64,000 nucleotides of DNA from Mycobacterium sp. PO1 (GTDB lineage: Bacteria; Actinomycetota; Actinomycetes; Mycobacteriales; Mycobacteriaceae), in the NCBI RefSeq assembly GCF_017312405.1, contig NZ_BLTG01000030.1, positions 62,001-126,000 on the forward strand, read 5' to 3'. A program made the position numbers and the translations under genes. Positions 45,535 to 54,909 of this stretch are shown piece after piece; the stretch's first letter is position 1, and each line of letters opens with the position of its first letter. A model generated the notes under the pieces. It ran no database searches. It saw nothing but the letters and a program-made list of their open reading frames with translations, and had not been told where the DNA came from.

Positions 45535-48500
45535 GTGTTCGTCGCCGGCGACAGCGGTCCTGTCATCTACAGCGCCTCCGACCTCGCCGCCGCGGCACGC
45601 TGCGAGTACGCGCTGCTGCGGTCGTTCGACGGGCGGCTCGGCCGCGGGCCCGCAGTCGTCGGCGATGACGAACTGCTCATCCGCACCGCCGAGCTCGGCG
45701 ACGATCACGAGCAGCGCCACCTCGCCGGGCTGCGCCGCGACCACGAGGTGGTCGTCATCGGTCGTCCCGACTACACCGTCGCGGGCCTGACCGCCGCGGC
45801 CGAGCAGACGCTGCGCGCCATCGAGCGCCGCGCCCCGGTGATCTTCCAGGCCGCGATGTTCGACGGCCGCTTCGCCGGTTTCGCCGACTTCCTCGTTCTG
45901 GAAGACGGACCCGACGGCACACCCCGCTACCGGCTGCGCGACACCAAGCTGGCGAGGTCGGTCAAGGTGGAGGCGCTGCTGCAGATGGCGGCCTATGCCG
46001 AGACCCTGGCCGGAGCCGGAGTTGCGGTGGCCCCCGAGGTCGACCTCGTCCTCGGCGACGGCACCGCGGTCAGCTATCCCCTCGACGAGATCACGCCGGT
46101 GTACCGCCCGCGCCGCGACGCGCTGCAACGCCTGCTCGATACCCACCTCGCCGGCGGCAGGCCGGTGGCCTGGGAGGACGACACCGTGCGGGCGTGTTTC
46201 CGGTGCGCCGAATGCGAGGCTCAGGTCCGGGCCACCGACGATCTGCTGCTGGTCGCCGGCATGCGGGTCAGCCAGCGCGCGCGGCTGATCGATGCCGGGA
46301 TCACGACCGTGCATGACCTGGCGGCGCACACCGGGCCGGTGCCGGAACTGGCGACCCGCACCGTGGCGGCGCTGACCGAGCAGGCCCGGCTGCAGGTGAC
46401 CGACCGGCCCGACGGACTGCCGCCGTACCGCGTGGTCGACGCCCAGCCCTTGATGGTGCTGCCCGACGCGGACAAGGGCGACCTCTTCTTCGACTTCGAG
46501 GGTGACCCGCTGTGGACGGCCGACGGGCACGAATGGGGATTGGAGTACCTGTGGGGCGTGCTCAGCATCACCGATGAGTTCCATCCCTTCTGGGCCCACG
46601 ACCGCGCCGAGGAACGTCAGGCGTTGTGCGACTTCCTGACCCTGGTGCGCAAGCGGCGCAAGCGTCATCCGGGCATGCACATCTACCACTACGCGGCCTA
46701 CGAGAAGAGCACGCTGCTGCGGCTGGCCGGCCGCTACGGGGTCGGCGAGCAGGAGGTCGACGAACTGCTGCGCGACGGCGTGCTCGTCGATCTGTATCCC
46801 TTGGTGCGCAAGAGCATCCGGGTGGGTACCGAGAACTACAGCATCAAGAGTCTCGAGCCGCTCTACATGGGCAACGAGCTGCGCGACGGCGAGGTCACCA
46901 CCGCGACGGCGTCGATCACCGAGTACGCCCGGTTCTGCGAGCTGCGCGACGCCGCAGACGCCGACGGCGCCGCGACGGTCCTGAAAGCCATTGAGGACTA
47001 CAACCGCTACGACTGCCGCTCCACCCGTCGGCTGCGGGACTGGCTGATGGCGCGCGCCATCGAATCCGGGGTGCCTCCCCGCGGCCCGCAGACGATCGCG
47101 CGCGGCGCCGACACCGCCGAACCCGCCCCCGTCGACGACGTCGAGCGGACACTGCTCAAATTCGCCGGGGACGGCGTCGAGGCCCGCAATCCTGAACAGA
47201 TCGCCGTCGCGATGTACGCCGCGGCCAAGGGTTTCCACAAGCGCGAGGACAAGCCGTTCTGGTGGTCACACTTCGACCGGGTCAACAATCCGGTGGAGGA
47301 ATGGGCCGACAGCAGTGGCGTGTTCATCGCCGAGCGGCACGAGGTCGTCGCCGACTGGCACACCCCGCCGAGGGCGCGCCGTCCGCAGCGGCACCTGAAG
47401 CTGTTCGGCGGTATCGCCTCCGGTGAGCTGTCCCGCGAGATGTATGCGCTCTACGACCCGCCCGCACCGCCGGGGCTGGCCGACGATCCGGACCGCCGCG
47501 GCTTCGCCTCGGTGGCGGTTCTCGAGTTCGACGACCCCGACGTCCCCAGCGAGGTGGTGATCGTCGAACGCCAACCCAAGGACGGCGAGCCGTTCACCGC
47601 CGCGCCGTTCGCGTTGACGCCGGGACCGCCGATCAACACCGCGCCGCTGCAGGAGTCGATCGCGGTGGCCGCGGCGGCGGTGGCCGAGCGTCTGCCCACA
47701 CTGGCCCCGTGCGCGGTGACCGACGTGCTGCTGCGGGTCGATCCGCGGACCCGTAGCGGACACCCGTTGCCCCGCACCGGCGACATCGTCGCCGACATCA
47801 CCGGTGCGCTGCTCGACCTCGACGACTCGTATCTGGCCGTGCACGGGCCGCCGGGCACCGGCAAGACGTACACCTCCGCCCAGGTGCTGGCGTCGCTGGT
47901 CAACCGCCACCACTGGCGCATCGGGGTGGTCGCCCAGTCGCACGCCGTGGTGGAGAACCTGTTCGGCGACCTGCTGGCCGCCGGAGTCGCCGGGGACCGG
48001 GTCGGCAAGAAGCAGGCGGCCGGCGCGGCGTGGACCGAGCTGGGCCGAGACCAGTACGCGGAGTTCATCACCGGGCGCGACGGATGCGTCGTCGGCGGGA
48101 CGGCGTGGGACTTCGCCAACGCCAACAGGATCGCACCGCAGAGCCTGGATCTGCTGGTCATCGAGGAGGCCGGGCAGTTCAGCCTCGCCAACACCGTCGC
48201 GGTGTCCCGAGCGGCCCGCAACCTGTTGCTGCTCGGGGATCCGCAACAGCTGCCGCAGGTCAGCCAGGGCACCCACCCCGAACCGGTGGACGGCTCGGCT
48301 CTGGGCTGGCTGATCGACGGGCACCACACCCTGCCGCTGCGACGCGGCTACTTCCTGGACCGCTCCTACCGCATGCATCCCGACGTGTGCCGGGCCGTGT
48401 CACGTCTGTCCTACGACGGACGGTTGCGCTCGCACGACCAGGTCACCGCCGCCCGCCGGCTCGACGGGGTGCCGCCGGGGGTACAGGTGCTGACCGTCGA

Positions 48501-49026
48501 GCACACCGGCAACGCGACCGAGAGCCCCGAGGAGGCCGCGGCGATCGTCGCGGGGATCCGCCGACTACTCGGCGTGCCGTGGACCGACGAGAAGGGCACC
48601 CGGCCGCTGGGGCCGTCCGACTTCCTCGTCGTCACCCCCTACAACGCGCAGGTCGTCACCGTGCGTCGCCGGCTCGACGACGCCGGGCTCGGCGAGGTGC
48701 GGGCCGGCACGGTCGACAAGTTCCAGGGTCAGCAGGCCCCGGTGGTGTTCGTCTCGATGACCGCATCCTCGATCGACGACGTCCCCCGCGGGATCGCGTT
48801 CCTGCTCAACCGCAACCGCCTCAACGTCGCCGTCAGCCGGGCCAAGTACGTCGCGGTCATCGTCCGGTCAGCGCAATTGACCGACTATCTTCCCGGCACC
48901 CCCGACCGGCTGGTCGAACTAGGCGCCTTCCTCGCGCTGGGCGCCGCCGGCGCCGACACCACCGCTCTGCCTGACGTCACGCACGATCTCGCCGGGCGAC
49001 CGAATCCCGCCACCGCGTTCGGTTAG
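45535..49026 (+). CDS. Three-module nuclease/helicase (TM0106 RecB-type + RNase H-like + SF1, Rv1251c-like)
   Basis: 1163 residues from GTG 45535. Module 1 (~1-300) is a RecB/Cas4-like nuclease: a Cys in ARCEYALL, the PD-(D/E)xK core FADFLVLED...YRLRDTKLA, and a CFRCAEC cluster, which together look like the Fe-S nuclease of AddB/Cas4. Module 2 (~315-550) is an RNase_H_2 exonuclease (DLFFDFEGDPL, IYHYAAYEKSTLL, LVDLYPLVRKS). Module 3 is an SF1 helicase: Walker A GPPGTGKT, LLVIEEAGQFS, LGDPQQLPQV, VDKFQGQQAPVV, AVSRAKYVAVIV. It likely processes DNA ends or RNA-DNA hybrids. It appears in mycobacteria generally; its function is not established. Confidence 0.93.
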   Translation: MFVAGDSGPVIYSASDLAAAARCEYALLRSFDGRLGRGPAVVGDDELLIRTAELGDDHEQRHLAGLRRDHEVVVIGRPDYTVAGLTAAAEQTLRAIERRAPVIFQAAMFDGRFAGFADFLVLEDGPDGTPRYRLRDTKLARSVKVEALLQMAAYAETLAGAGVAVAPEVDLVLGDGTAVSYPLDEITPVYRPRRDALQRLLDTHLAGGRPVAWEDDTVRACFRCAECEAQVRATDDLLLVAGMRVSQRARLIDAGITTVHDLAAHTGPVPELATRTVAALTEQARLQVTDRPDGLPPYRVVDAQPLMVLPDADKGDLFFDFEGDPLWTADGHEWGLEYLWGVLSITDEFHPFWAHDRAEERQALCDFLTLVRKRRKRHPGMHIYHYAAYEKSTLLRLAGRYGVGEQEVDELLRDGVLVDLYPLVRKSIRVGTENYSIKSLEPLYMGNELRDGEVTTATASITEYARFCELRDAADADGAATVLKAIEDYNRYDCRSTRRLRDWLMARAIESGVPPRGPQTIARGADTAEPAPVDDVERTLLKFAGDGVEARNPEQIAVAMYAAAKGFHKREDKPFWWSHFDRVNNPVEEWADSSGVFIAERHEVVADWHTPPRARRPQRHLKLFGGIASGELSREMYALYDPPAPPGLADDPDRRGFASVAVLEFDDPDVPSEVVIVERQPKDGEPFTAAPFALTPGPPINTAPLQESIAVAAAAVAERLPTLAPCAVTDVLLRVDPRTRSGHPLPRTGDIVADITGALLDLDDSYLAVHGPPGTGKTYTSAQVLASLVNRHHWRIGVVAQSHAVVENLFGDLLAAGVAGDRVGKKQAAGAAWTELGRDQYAEFITGRDGCVVGGTAWDFANANRIAPQSLDLLVIEEAGQFSLANTVAVSRAARNLLLLGDPQQLPQVSQGTHPEPVDGSALGWLIDGHHTLPLRRGYFLDRSYRMHPDVCRAVSRLSYDGRLRSHDQVTAARRLDGVPPGVQVLTVEHTGNATESPEEAAAIVAGIRRLLGVPWTDEKGTRPLGPSDFLVVTPYNAQVVTVRRRLDDAGLGEVRAGTVDKFQGQQAPVVFVSMTASSIDDVPRGIAFLLNRNRLNVAVSRAKYVAVIVRSAQLTDYLPGTPDRLVELGAFLALGAAGADTTALPDVTHDLAGRPNPATAFG

Positions 49027-49037
49027 CGTGATGGCCC

Positions 49038-50432
49038 ATGCCCGGCATCGAAGCTGACTACCTGGTCATCGGGGCGGGCGCCATGGGGATGGCGTTCGTC
49101 GACACACTGCTGACCGAAACGGACGCCACCGTCGTGCTCGTCGACGGCAATCTGCAGCCCGGCGGGCACTGGAACTGGGTCTATCCGTTTGTGCGGCTGC
49201 ACCAGCCATCGGCTTACTACGGCGTGAACTCCGAGGCGTTCGACAACGAGGACGCCATCGACCGGGCGGGCCCCAACGAGGGCTTCTTCGAGCTGGCCAC
49301 GGGTAACGAGGTGTGCGCCTACTACGACCGGGTGATGCGCCACCGGCTGCTGCCGACCGGGCGGCTGTCGTACTTCCCGATGGCCCGCTACCTGGGGGAC
49401 AACACGTTTCGCACCCTCGGCGGAGAGACCCACACGGTGACGGTGCGCCGTCGGGTGGTCGATGCGACCTATCTGCTCACCGAGGTGCAGTCGATGCGCT
49501 CGGCCCCGTTCGAGGTGGGTGACGGTGTCGACGTGGTCACCCCCAACGAACTGCCGAAACACGCCCGCGACCACGCGCACTTCACGATCGTCGGCGGCGG
49601 CAAAACCGGGATGGACTGTTGTCTGTGGCTGATGCGCAACGGCGTCGCTCCTGCGCAGCTGCGCTGGGTGAGGCCGCGAGACGCGTGGCTGATGAACCGG
49701 GCCCACATCCAGCCAGGTCAGCAGTTCGCCAAGCAGATCCGGGGAACCATCAACACCCGGCTGGCCGCGATCACCGAGGCCTCCGACCTCGACGACCTGT
49801 TCGCGCGGTTGGAAGCCGACCAGAACCTGCTGCGCCTCGACCCCACGTTGCGGCCCACCATGTACCACTGCGCGATCGTGTCGCTCGGGGAGCTCGCCGA
49901 ACTGCGGCGCATCGACGACGTCGTGCGACTGGGGCACATCGACCGGGTCGATGAGTGTCGGGTGGCGCTGCGCGGCGGCGAGATCGACGCACCGCCGCGG
50001 TCGCTGTACGTCGACTGCACCACTCCGGGCCTGCCCCGCCCTCCCTCGGTGCCCGTGTTCGCCGATCGGCACCTGACGCTGCAGAGCGTGCGGGGATGTC
50101 AGCAAGTGTTCAGTGCGGCGTTCATCGCCCATGTCGAGACCGCCTATGGCGACGACGCCGTCCGCAACGAGTTGTGCGAACCCATTCCGCATCCGGACGC
50201 GCCGGTCGATTGGTTGCGGATTCTGGCCGCCGACAACCGCGCGCAGCTGCGGTGGCTGCAGGACCCCGAGCTGATGGATTGGCTGCAGTCGGCGCGACTC
50301 AACGTGCTACGCGACGTCATTCCCCCCATCCCGGACAAGCCGAGGATTCGCGAGAAGGCCATCGGCGCGCTGACGGCAGTGCTGGCCAAGACCAACGAAC
50401 GACTCGACTCGCTGATGGACGCGGCTCGCTGA
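49038..50432 (+). CDS. FAD/NAD(P)-binding flavoprotein, unknown substrate
   Basis: 464 residues. The N-terminal Rossmann motif is IGAGAMGMAFVDTL followed by VVLVDGNLQPGGHWNW (FAD site). A second dinucleotide motif (FTIVGGGKTGMD) is near residue 180, as in monooxygenase-like or pyridine nucleotide-disulfide oxidoreductases. No redox CxxC is seen. It starts 11 bases after the helicase gene, so it may be co-transcribed, and it ends next to the convergent MFS gene. Substrate and pathway are unknown. Confidence 0.82.
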   Translation: MPGIEADYLVIGAGAMGMAFVDTLLTETDATVVLVDGNLQPGGHWNWVYPFVRLHQPSAYYGVNSEAFDNEDAIDRAGPNEGFFELATGNEVCAYYDRVMRHRLLPTGRLSYFPMARYLGDNTFRTLGGETHTVTVRRRVVDATYLLTEVQSMRSAPFEVGDGVDVVTPNELPKHARDHAHFTIVGGGKTGMDCCLWLMRNGVAPAQLRWVRPRDAWLMNRAHIQPGQQFAKQIRGTINTRLAAITEASDLDDLFARLEADQNLLRLDPTLRPTMYHCAIVSLGELAELRRIDDVVRLGHIDRVDECRVALRGGEIDAPPRSLYVDCTTPGLPRPPSVPVFADRHLTLQSVRGCQQVFSAAFIAHVETAYGDDAVRNELCEPIPHPDAPVDWLRILAADNRAQLRWLQDPELMDWLQSARLNVLRDVIPPIPDKPRIREKAIGALTAVLAKTNERLDSLMDAAR

Positions 50433-50433
50433 C

Positions 50434-52311
50434 TCAGTCCGCTGCCCGCGAGTGCCTGCCGTAGCCGGTGGGTCCGTCGCCGAGATCCTCCCGCTCGGCG
50501 GCGGCCAGCAGCTGCTCGGCGATGCTGCGCCATTCCGGCTGGTCCGCCGCCGTCGACCGAGCCGCGGGCGGGGCGCCGGCCAGCGGCTCGGTGACCGCCT
50601 CGGTGACCGTTCGGTCTTCGCCACCCCGGCCGTTGCCGCTGTCCCCGTCCCAGTGGACGAGGTACTCGACATAGTCGTCGTCATCGTCGGCGAACTCGCC
50701 ATCGTCGGCATGGTCGACATGGTGGGCAGGGCCGGCAGGAGCGGCCAGGCCAGCAGGAGCAGCATGGCCGGCAGGGTGGGCCATGCCGGCAGGGTCGGCA
50801 TCGCCGGAGGGGTCGGACCCGGGAACCGGTGTCGGTGTGGCGCGCGTGCGGACGAATCCCAGCAGGAACAGAGCCGCCACCACCCCGAACAACGCGACGA
50901 ACGCCGGCAGCAGCATGGCCTGCGACATCGCCGCAGCGAACGGCGCGTGCAAGAACTCCGGCAGCTGGGCCGCCGAACCTTCCCCACGTGGCGCTGCATC
51001 GGCTCCACCCGGGATCTCGGCCGACAGCCGGGACGCCAGGAACGCCGCCATGCCGGCGCTGCCGAGCACCGACCCCACCTGCCGGGTGGTGTTGTAGACC
51101 CCCGAGCCGGCACCCGCCAGCTGCGGCGGCAGGTTGCGCGTGGCGGTGGCGGCCAGCGGTGACCAGATGAACGCCATCCCGATGCCCAGCGCGGTCAGCG
51201 GCAACACGAGTCGCCAGATGGGCGTCGTCGGGGTCATCTCGATGGACAGCCACGTCAACCCGATCGCGATCACGGAGAAACCGAATCCGACAACCGGGCG
51301 CGGATGGGAGCGATCGACGATGCGACCGACGAGCGGCGCCAGCACACCGGTCGCGACCGCCATGGGGGCGGTGAGCAGCGCAGCGCGGGTGGGCGTCAGA
51401 CCACACACCGACTGGGCGTAGAACATCAGCGGCAGCAGCATCGACGTGGCGACGAAGCCGATGGTCGCGACACCCACATTGGACATCGAGAAGTCGCGGT
51501 CTCCGAAGATGACCAGCGGGATGAGCGGCTCACCGGTGTTGATCGACTGCCAGTACACGAACACCGCCATGGTCACCACGCCGACGGCGATGGTCCCCCA
51601 GATCCACAGCGGCCAGTCGAACGCCTGCCCTTCCTGCAGCGCGAAAACGATCAGGAACATGCCGACACCGGACAACACCACGCCGGGCATGTCGAAGCGG
51701 TGCGACACCGTGGGCAGGGTCGGGACCAGCCACACGGCCAGCACCAGGCCGACGATCCCGACCGGGACGTTGACGATGAAGATCCACTGCCAGCCCAGGT
51801 GATCGACCAGAACGCCGCCGGCCAGCGGACCGACCAGCGTCGCGACGCCTGCGGTGGCGCCCCACACGCTCATGGCCACCCCGCGGCGGTGCGGCGGGAA
51901 GATGCGGGTGATCACCGACAGCGTCTGCGGCGTCAGCAGCGCCGCGCCCACCCCCTGAACCACGCGCGCGGCGACCAGCATCCCGATGCTGCCGGACAAG
52001 CCACACCACAACGAGGCAGCGGTGAACACCACCAACCCCAGCAGGTAGACGTTCTTGGGTCCGTACCGGTCCCCGAGGCGCCCGGCCACCAGCAGCGGCA
52101 CGGCGTAGGCCAGCAGATAGGCGCTGGTCACCCAGATCACCGCGTCGTAGTCGACGTTGAGGTGGGCCATGATCGACGGGTTGGCGACGGCGACGATGGT
52201 CGCGTCGACCAGGATCATGAAAAACCCGATCAGCAGCGCCCACAATGCGTGCCACGGATCGGCGTCCCGGGCACGGGTGGCGGTGGTGTCGAGCAGCGGC
52301 AAGGTCGGCAC
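50434..52311 (-). CDS. DHA2-type MFS efflux transporter with acidic tail (Rv1250-like)
   Basis: 625 residues from GTG 52311. Fourteen TM segments are expected (EmrB/QacA group): [20 protein letters not shown], motif [11 protein letters not shown], motif [16 protein letters not shown]. The C-terminal ~100 residues are soluble, with an alanine/proline repeat ([16 protein letters not shown]) and an Asp-rich stretch ([14 protein letters not shown]), longer than usual for the family. Export of drugs or lipids is inferred from family. It is next to a second, unrelated MFS gene on the same strand. Confidence 0.9.
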   Translation of the reverse strand: MPTLPLLDTTATRARDADPWHALWALLIGFFMILVDATIVAVANPSIMAHLNVDYDAVIWVTSAYLLAYAVPLLVAGRLGDRYGPKNVYLLGLVVFTAASLWCGLSGSIGMLVAARVVQGVGAALLTPQTLSVITRIFPPHRRGVAMSVWGATAGVATLVGPLAGGVLVDHLGWQWIFIVNVPVGIVGLVLAVWLVPTLPTVSHRFDMPGVVLSGVGMFLIVFALQEGQAFDWPLWIWGTIAVGVVTMAVFVYWQSINTGEPLIPLVIFGDRDFSMSNVGVATIGFVATSMLLPLMFYAQSVCGLTPTRAALLTAPMAVATGVLAPLVGRIVDRSHPRPVVGFGFSVIAIGLTWLSIEMTPTTPIWRLVLPLTALGIGMAFIWSPLAATATRNLPPQLAGAGSGVYNTTRQVGSVLGSAGMAAFLASRLSAEIPGGADAAPRGEGSAAQLPEFLHAPFAAAMSQAMLLPAFVALFGVVAALFLLGFVRTRATPTPVPGSDPSGDADPAGMAHPAGHAAPAGLAAPAGPAHHVDHADDGEFADDDDDYVEYLVHWDGDSGNGRGGEDRTVTEAVTEPLAGAPPAARSTAADQPEWRSIAEQLLAAAEREDLGDGPTGYGRHSRAAD

Positions 52312-52430
52312 GGAAGTCGGCGAAATCTCCAGCTAGAGGTCGAAGTACGCAGCGCAGGCCGCGAAATGGTCCGGCCCGACGCTACGGATCGGCGCGGGAC
52401 CCGACAAGTTGGTGAGCCGGCGGCGGCGGG

Positions 52431-53756
52431 TCAGACGCGTTCAGTGTGGACGTCGGCAGCGTCGGCGGGGCGGACGCCCTTGTGCGCTCCGGTCAGCACC
52501 AGTGCCATCAGCGCGACGACGACGCCGGTGGCCATCACCGTCGCCATCGCGAACTCGTCATTGCCGAGCACACCGACGACGGGTGCGACGGCAGCGCCGA
52601 GACCGAATTGGGCCGCCCCGAGCAGCGCCGCGGCGGTCCCCGCCGCGTCGGGGTGGCGCGTGAGCGCCACCGCCGGTGCGTTGGGGATCACGAGTCCCAT
52701 CGCGCCCAGGATCGCCCACACCGGCACGACGAATCCCGGCAGCCCACCGATCCCTGCGGTCGCCAGGCCCACGAACACCAGCCCCGACACCGACGCGGCG
52801 AACAACGCCCACACCATGATCTGCTGCGGGGGGAACCGGCGCAGGAGCACGACGTTGAACTGGGTCGAGCCGATCAACGCGATGGCCCCGGCGCCGAAGA
52901 CGAGTGCGAACGTGCCCTGGCTCAGGCCGTAGCGACCCTGCAGCACGAACGAGGCCCCGGAGATGTAGGCGAACAGCCCGGACATGCCCAGCGCCGCCAC
53001 GAGAACCAGGATCACGAACCGGACGTCGCGCACCAACTCCAGGTAGGTGGCCAGGATGCCGCGCACCTTCAGCGGTCGCCGGTGGCCGACGGCCAGCGTC
53101 TCCGGCAGCGCCAGCACGGCCATCACCAGCAGCGCACCGGCGAGCACGACCAGCGCGGCGAACACCCAGTGCCAGGAGGCATGCAGCAACACCGCGGCGC
53201 CCAACGAGGGCGCGACCACGGGCGCCACTCCGAGCACCAGCATCAACCGCGACATCACGGTGGCCGCCACGGAGTCGGCGAACAGGTCACCGACGACCGC
53301 GATGGCGACCACCATGGCTGCGGCGGCCCCGACACCCTGCAACCCGCGGGCGATGCCGAGGACCGCGATGTTCGAGGCGAACAGGCACAGCAGCGAGGCC
53401 GCCATGTGCAGCAGGATTCCGGCGATCAGCGGCTTCTTCCGCCCCAGGGAGTCCGACAGCGGACCGACGATCAGCTGCCCCAGCGCAAGGCCGGCCAGCG
53501 TGCCCGTCAGCGTCAGCTGAGCCACCGAGGAGGACAGCGACAGCTCGTCGGCGATCTTCGGCAGCGCCGGCAGGTACATGTCGATGGTGAGCGGGCCCAA
53601 TGCGACGAGCAGGCCGAGGACGATGATCATCCGGGTCCGGCTCGGCTGCGCCGCCACGACAGGCTGGGGCGACGCCGTCGCCGAATCAGGTCCCGACGGC
53701 TGGGCCGTCTGAGAGCGTTCGGGCTGCCTTTCGTCCACGTCCCGGAATGGTGCCAT
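52431..53756 (-). CDS. Bcr/CflA-type MFS drug transporter
   Basis: 441 residues from ATG 53756, twelve TM segments expected. The Bcr/CflA hallmark is present: LGPLTIDMYLPALPKIADEL, then QLIVGPLSDSLGRKKPLIAG (motif A). A polar N-terminal extension of about 40 residues (ERSQTAQPSGPDSATASPQ) precedes TM1. Upstream, in minus-strand sense, two GGGAAG direct repeats and a short TA-rich element (CTAACGATATTC) touch the ATG and may hold the promoter. Substrate unknown; drug export is the family role. Confidence 0.9.
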   Translation of the reverse strand: MAPFRDVDERQPERSQTAQPSGPDSATASPQPVVAAQPSRTRMIIVLGLLVALGPLTIDMYLPALPKIADELSLSSSVAQLTLTGTLAGLALGQLIVGPLSDSLGRKKPLIAGILLHMAASLLCLFASNIAVLGIARGLQGVGAAAAMVVAIAVVGDLFADSVAATVMSRLMLVLGVAPVVAPSLGAAVLLHASWHWVFAALVVLAGALLVMAVLALPETLAVGHRRPLKVRGILATYLELVRDVRFVILVLVAALGMSGLFAYISGASFVLQGRYGLSQGTFALVFGAGAIALIGSTQFNVVLLRRFPPQQIMVWALFAASVSGLVFVGLATAGIGGLPGFVVPVWAILGAMGLVIPNAPAVALTRHPDAAGTAAALLGAAQFGLGAAVAPVVGVLGNDEFAMATVMATGVVVALMALVLTGAHKGVRPADAADVHTERV

Positions 53757-53935
53757 GAATATCGTTAGCGTCGCTTCCCAATATTTTCTTCCCGGTATCC
53801 CAGACAGTGACCGCGGTCACGTTCGGGCACCGGCTTTGCTGTGCCGATCGTTTCACCTGTAGCGGTTCAGGTGACAGGGACCAACCCGAGTGCCGTTAAC
53901 CTGGTGATATCGCGCCGAAGGGAAGGGGCCTGCCG
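53757..53935. other. Intergenic promoter region between bcr and the Rv1249c-like gene
   Basis: 179 bp, divergent. It has AT-rich stretches near 53760-53795 and a GGGAAGGGG ribosome site at 53919-53927 for the rightward gene. Nothing else is seen. Confidence 0.4.
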
Positions 53936-54679
53936 ATGAGCGCCCGGTCACGCGCCAAGAGTCAGTCACCCGCGATCGATCAGGACGACCCCGGCGCGGC
54001 GGCCAAGGTCCTCTCGCAGATCCTGGAGCGCGGCGCGCGAGTGCAGGCGCCGGCCGTCAAGGCGTATGTGGCCAGGCTGCGCGCCGCCGATCCGAGTGCC
54101 ACTCCCGCGGACATCGTCACCAGACTCGACAAGCACTACCGCGCAGCGGTCATGGCCAGCGGGGCCGCGGTCGGTTCTGCTGCCGCGTTCCCCGGCATCG
54201 GCACCTTGGTGGCGATGTCAGCGGTCGCCGGCGAAACCGTCGTCTTCCTGGAGGCGACTGCGGTGTACGTGCTCGCGGTCGCTGAAGTCCACGGCATCCC
54301 GGTCGACCACCGGGAGCGGCGACGTGCGCTGGTGCTGGCTGTCCTGGTGGGCGAAGACAGCAAGCGCGCCGTTGCCGACCTGATCGGCTCCGGCCGCACC
54401 AGCGGTGCATGGGTGTCCGACGGCGCGGCCACCTTGCCGCTGCCCGCGCTGTCGCAGTTGAACTCGCGGCTGCTGCGCTACTTCGTCAAGCGCTACACGC
54501 TCAAACGCGGGGCCATGGCATTCGGGAAGCTGCTGCCCGTCGGGGTGGGCGCCGTGGTCGGCGGCGTGGGCAACCGGCTGATGGCCAAGAAGATCATCGC
54601 CAACGCCCACTCGGCGTTCGGCACCCCGCCGGCACGCTGGCCGTCGACGCTGCATCTGCTGCCCGCACCGCGCCCCTGA
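53936..54679 (+). CDS. Conserved membrane protein (Rv1249c-like)
   Basis: 247 residues from ATG 53936, preceded by a GGGAAGGGG ribosome site. Two hydrophobic stretches are near residues 75-120 (AAVGSAAAFPGIGTLVAMSA and VVFLEATAVYVLAVAEVHG), and a Gly/Val-rich stretch is near 200-220 (GKLLPVGVGAVVGGVGNRL). The N-terminal part is soluble. The C-terminal region resembles EcsC-like membrane-associated domains. Function is unknown. Its position next to kgd, on the same strand, matches Rv1249c-Rv1248c. Confidence 0.85.
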   Translation: MSARSRAKSQSPAIDQDDPGAAAKVLSQILERGARVQAPAVKAYVARLRAADPSATPADIVTRLDKHYRAAVMASGAAVGSAAAFPGIGTLVAMSAVAGETVVFLEATAVYVLAVAEVHGIPVDHRERRRALVLAVLVGEDSKRAVADLIGSGRTSGAWVSDGAATLPLPALSQLNSRLLRYFVKRYTLKRGAMAFGKLLPVGVGAVVGGVGNRLMAKKIIANAHSAFGTPPARWPSTLHLLPAPRP

Positions 54680-54909
54680 GCGACCGCCTGCAGCGCTCGT
54701 TCACCCGCTCGACGGCATCAGTTCAGCCGCTCGGCGCCGACCCAGCGCCGACCACAATGACCATAAGGACGTTGCGTGGTCCGGCCGGAGGCAGAAGCGC
54801 TAGCCTTGTTACGGCGGAGACGCGGGACAACCGCACACCGGGTTGACAAGGGGTGGCCGGCCGCTGCGGGGCGCTGGCCAGAAGCGAAGAATTGAGGCGA
54901 ATAGCAGCC

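Noticed and set aside
45466..47238. A 590-codon open frame antisense to the nuclease/helicase gene
   Set aside because: It has no domain, a biased composition rich in Gly, Arg and Gln, and mirrors the third-position GC of the real gene. It is a typical high-GC shadow.
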